DNA of 60,449 nt from Rhodobiaceae bacterium (GTDB lineage: Bacteria; Pseudomonadota; Alphaproteobacteria; RS24), in contig JABJKE010000021.1 of assembly GCA_018660505.1 (NCBI GenBank), forward strand, positions 1 to 60,449, given 5' to 3'. Shown in pieces: positions 57,363-60,449 of the stretch; position 1 is the stretch's first letter; each line of letters opens with the position of its first letter. The position numbers were made by a program, and so were the translations under genes. The notes beneath the pieces are model-generated. The model saw only the letters and a list, made by a program, of their open reading frames with translations, was not told where the DNA came from and made no database searches.

Positions 57363-60282
57363 AAAAAGCTGCCGAGTTGACGGGCATTTCGCCAGCCTTT
57401 GGCGTAATCACTTCCGGCGCCAAGAAAATAACCATTTCTTGGGTGTTTTGGGCGTCCGAGCTGCTGCCTAATAAAGAGGAGACCAGCGGCAAACTAGTGG
57501 TGCCCGGCAGGCCGTTGCGGGTTTTGGAATTATCTTCGGTAAACAATCCGGCCAGAACAATCACATCGCCCGGCGCGGCAATAAATTCTGTATTGATTTT
57601 GCTTTGAATTTTATCGGAGTTGGCATCCGCCGTGACAAAGAAATCATCGTTGAAATCGACCTTCAGGCGCACATGGTCGTTCAAAGAATTAATCGTCGGG
57701 GTGACCACAAGGCTCAATTTGGCTTGCCGTTCTTGATAGGTGGTGGTGGCCTCACCCGGCACGGTTTGCCCGCCCGGCGTCACCACCGGAGCCGACGTGC
57801 TGATGATGGGCAGATAGCGGGTTTCCGATTTTTCAATCTGCGCCTCGCAACCATTGAGCGCCAAAATCGTCGGGCTCGAAACCTTGCGCCCCAGACTATT
57901 GCTCTCCATAAAATCAATGGTCCAGCCGAGGCCAAGACGGAAATTATTCAGCGTGAAACTATTGGCATCGGCCGCGCGATTGGCAAAATTAAGCGCGCCG
58001 CGCACGCCTATCAATCCATTTTCGCGAACCTCCACGAGGTCATCATAAGTGGTACGCACATCGCTGGGCAAATCAGAGAAACTACTGTCGGTTTTGGCGG
58101 GCGTGCGCAAAGCATTTTGCAACCGTCCCTGCAATTGACGTTTCCAATCTTTCACCACATTGACCATGAACACTTCGACCAAAACCTGTTTATCGGCTTT
58201 GTCTAAGCTCTCAATCAACGAAGCGGCAAGGTCGACGTCATGTTTGAAACCCGTCACAATCACCGTGTCGGCCACCGAGCTGACGGTCGGGCGTCGAAAG
58301 CTGGCATTGGTAAAGCCATTGATGTTGCTGCTGGCCGCCACTGGATCCACTGAAGGGGTCTCTGTGGCGTCTGCTGTGGGCTCTGCTGTCGGTTCTGGTG
58401 TGGGTTCAGCAACGGGCTCCGAAGCGGCAGAGGTTTCAATGGGAATAGCGGTTTGCGCAATTGCCGCCAGCGCCATCTCATCGGTTTCGCTGGCGCTTTG
58501 TTGGCGCGCGATATCCGCCATACGCTCGGCTGCCACTAGGGCATCTGGATATAATTGCCCAAAGTAATTTTCTAACTCGGTTTTAATCTCCGAAGTTCGG
58601 TCGCCGCCGTCCGCCGCGTTACAACTATTGGCCCCTTCGCTATTAAAAATAGTGAATTTTTCGGTGTAAATCGGCTCGCTGGTTTTCAAATTCGCATCGC
58701 GAATAATCCGTCCGCGCAATTGGTCGGCATTCGGCCCGGCCATCAGCGTCGCAACTTGCGTCGGCTTGGCGGGCACGGGCGCCAGCGGCGCAGCTGGCGT
58801 ATCGCTGGCCGCCTTTGAGGCCAATTTCGCTTTCGCCATGTCGGCCGACGCCGTTTGCACTTGGGCCAGCACGCCGGCCTTATCGGTTTTATCTTGGCTC
58901 ATCACCGCGATGGCCTGATTGATATCATCCAGCGCAAACCGCGCGGTCTGCGTGGCGCTAGCTTGGGTTTGGCGGGCGCTCGCCTGCTCTAAATCCAGCG
59001 CATCCAAACTGCGTTCATTGGCCAAAGCCGTGGTTTTCAAATCAACAATCGCCGCGCCAATGAGCGGCGAATGCTCGGCCTCCACAATCGCATCATTGGT
59101 CAGCGACCGGGCGCGACCGGCATCATCTGGGTGCTGGAAATAGGCTTGATAGATTTGGCGAATGGCGGCGCTGTCATTTTCAAAAGCATTGATTTTACGA
59201 TATTTCTGCGCCCGCCGATTATGCACTTCGGCCGCCGCCAAAGCGCTCTCTACCCGCTCGTTAAATTCTTCGACCGTATAAAACCGCGCCACACTCATTT
59301 TGCGGTCATAGGCCATGGCCAGCCCATAATTATCGATGAGGATATCAAAAATATCCAGCGCATCGGCCCGCGAGATATCTAAGTTCACCTCGCTCGCATT
59401 GGCGTTGACGTTGGGCGATAGATAGATTTGCATATTGATCGAACGCGCCAGCGATTTCAGCGCGGTCGGCAAACGAAGCCCAACCAGATTGACGCTCAAG
59501 GCGCGCGAGCCCACTTCCTCGGCCAAATCATCCATCCGCCCCAAGGAGACGCCGGTCGTGACATCATTGCCAACGAATAAGAAGCTTTTTTGCAGCGACA
59601 CATATTCATCCGGGCGCGCCAATTCATTACGGCCAAATAAGGCCAGCGCGCCAAATTCATTGTTTTCCGTCAGCCCCAATACTGTGGCGGGCTCTGCCTC
59701 ATTATGCTGCTTATCGAGGCCAGCCATGATTTTTTGCAATTTGGTTTCATAGGAGAGTTTAAACTCTTGCAGCAATAAATCGCGCGCTTTGGCGTGGCGC
59801 ATCTCCAATTGATCGAGCAATAGTTTTTCTCGGTCATAGCTCGCCTGGCGCACGCGTTGGTCGCGCTGGCTTACTTCGATGCGTTTTTCTAGGGCGCGAA
59901 TTTGCGAGACAAGATTGCGCTCGCTCGGGTTTGCCGCCGCCCCTGTGGGCTGCGCGTCCAGCGCGCCAGAAATGCTGGCTGCAACCACCCCATCGACAAT
60001 ATCGCTTACCGCAATGGTTTCTGGCACCCGCACTTGCAATAATTCGCGCCGCGGTGGCAGGGGTTTCACGGGGGTGGCAAACGGGCCTTCGCCATTGGCT
60101 TCGGCTTCTACTCTGGCGTTTTGCGCGCGAATGGCGGCGCGGCGGTCATCGAATTTTTGCACGGCGCCCGACATCGATAAATCGCGCGTTGTGCGATTGC
60201 CGCAGGCATATACATCGAGGCACAATATCGCGACAATCGCGATACGCCCGAATTGGTTCCAGCCTGACTTTCTACTACGCAA
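57349..60282 (-). CDS. Secretin (type II/IV-pilus-like outer-membrane channel), enlarged
   Basis: 977 residues, well above the 500-750 of most secretins. Lipoprotein-like signal (LDVYAC, Cys27), coiled coil (about 125-200), STN/N0 domain (about 262-335), first half of an N1-like domain (about 365-385), an insert of roughly 300 residues including a long Ala/Gln helix and a PEPTAEPTADAT repeat, then the N1 remainder VADTVIVTGFKHDVDLAASLIESLDKADKQVLVEV and the secretin core, ending GDVIVLAGLFTEDNSKT ... LPLVSSLLGSS ... EMVIFLAPEVI. Probably exports or extrudes the pseudopilin-based fibre from this cluster. Related to MshL/PilQ. Confidence 0.88.
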   Translation of the reverse strand: MRSRKSGWNQFGRIAIVAILCLDVYACGNRTTRDLSMSGAVQKFDDRRAAIRAQNARVEAEANGEGPFATPVKPLPPRRELLQVRVPETIAVSDIVDGVVAASISGALDAQPTGAAANPSERNLVSQIRALEKRIEVSQRDQRVRQASYDREKLLLDQLEMRHAKARDLLLQEFKLSYETKLQKIMAGLDKQHNEAEPATVLGLTENNEFGALALFGRNELARPDEYVSLQKSFLFVGNDVTTGVSLGRMDDLAEEVGSRALSVNLVGLRLPTALKSLARSINMQIYLSPNVNANASEVNLDISRADALDIFDILIDNYGLAMAYDRKMSVARFYTVEEFNERVESALAAAEVHNRRAQKYRKINAFENDSAAIRQIYQAYFQHPDDAGRARSLTNDAIVEAEHSPLIGAAIVDLKTTALANERSLDALDLEQASARQTQASATQTARFALDDINQAIAVMSQDKTDKAGVLAQVQTASADMAKAKLASKAASDTPAAPLAPVPAKPTQVATLMAGPNADQLRGRIIRDANLKTSEPIYTEKFTIFNSEGANSCNAADGGDRTSEIKTELENYFGQLYPDALVAAERMADIARQQSASETDEMALAAIAQTAIPIETSAASEPVAEPTPEPTAEPTADATETPSVDPVAASSNINGFTNASFRRPTVSSVADTVIVTGFKHDVDLAASLIESLDKADKQVLVEVFMVNVVKDWKRQLQGRLQNALRTPAKTDSSFSDLPSDVRTTYDDLVEVRENGLIGVRGALNFANRAADANSFTLNNFRLGLGWTIDFMESNSLGRKVSSPTILALNGCEAQIEKSETRYLPIISTSAPVVTPGGQTVPGEATTTYQERQAKLSLVVTPTINSLNDHVRLKVDFNDDFFVTADANSDKIQSKINTEFIAAPGDVIVLAGLFTEDNSKTRNGLPGTTSLPLVSSLLGSSSDAQNTQEMVIFLAPEVITPKAGEMPVNSAAFYDTR

Positions 60283-60342
60283 AAAACTTTCCTCGTCTCA
60301 ACCTTACTTATTACCCGTGCAACCTAAGCTGCGTGTCGAATT

Positions 60343-60449
60343 TTACTTTGGCCGTCTTGGGGTTCCGCTTGGGCGCACATCCGAAATTTTCCCGATGGCC
60401 TCGGTAATCACTTCGCGCGCAATCGTGGCCAGATTGCGATTGATCCACT
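60343..60449 (-). CDS. C-terminal end of a gene cut by the window edge
   Basis: Minus-strand frame reading INRNLATIAREVITEAIGKISDVRP, then SGTPRRPK and a stop at 60343-60345, open to the edge. It precedes the secretin gene by 60 bases on the same strand, so it is probably another pilus or secretion assembly gene. Family not recognisable from 35 residues. Confidence 0.5.
   Translation of the reverse strand, partial: WINRNLATIAREVITEAIGKISDVRPSGTPRRPK

Overview
The window is a gene-dense stretch (roughly 55% G+C by eye) of a chromosome from an alphaproteobacterium. Evidence: DUF2093 next to xseA, a DUF3035 lipoprotein downstream of ileS-lspA, the TIGR01459-type HAD gene before ribF-ileS-lspA, an ImmA/IrrE-type short-chain acyl-CoA regulator beside aceA, the long (about 530 aa) isocitrate lyase, a MutL with an endonuclease motif, and above all the divergent alphaproteobacterial histidyl-tRNA synthetase. 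An aa3-type oxidase implies aerobic respiration. Genus cannot be told from the sequence; a marine heterotroph is a guess.

Layout. 1-2841 (minus): coxB, ctaD and the start of ctaB. 3053-10271: tldD and pmbA (protease pair), gshA, rsmE, ubiA and a fatty-acid desaturase. 10347-14549 (plus): MsbA-like ABC exporter, waaA and lpxK, overlapping lipid A/core genes. 14552-17099 (minus): M23 peptidase, DUF2093, xseA; then purD. 18556-23053: APH-like kinase and acyl-CoA dehydrogenase, interrupted by rsmD, rluB and tadA. 23112-27282: mutL and pgi diverging from a parvulin-like PPIase coupled to a HupE/UreJ protein. 28523-33064: paiB-like, rraA-like and aceA, with aceA diverging from its likely regulator over an operator-rich AT-rich spacer. 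33107-37857: hisS, hisZ, hisG, TauE/SafE permease. 37925-38804: a decayed type I secretion locus. 39149-41108: groES-groEL, with a candidate small-RNA unit upstream. 41628-47844: SDR, HAD, ribF, ileS, lspA. 47912-51850: DUF3035 lipoprotein, an M16 active/inactive pair, rhomboid protease. 51932-55767: CHASE2 adenylate cyclase, metallo-beta-lactamase protein, membrane protein. 55748-60449: pseudopilins and a very large secretin.

The most unusual locus is 34668-37107. The regulatory subunit of ATP phosphoribosyltransferase, HisZ, carries an extra N-terminal helix-turn-helix domain. Its promoter holds three copies of an odd-centred palindrome, ATGAACTTCAT-like, one of them filling the -35/-10 spacer of a TTGACA promoter whose predicted start is the A of the ATG, i.e. 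a leaderless mRNA. This looks like a self-contained trigger enzyme: a HisZ subunit that could both control HisG and repress its own operon. I know of no description of such a fusion.

Other items worth a look: an orphan intrinsic terminator with an upstream hairpin between the SDR gene and groES (possible sRNA); a GTTTACA-box operator between aceA and its regulator; a secretin whose periplasmic part is split by a roughly 300-residue insert; and a tolC/hlyD deletion scar.
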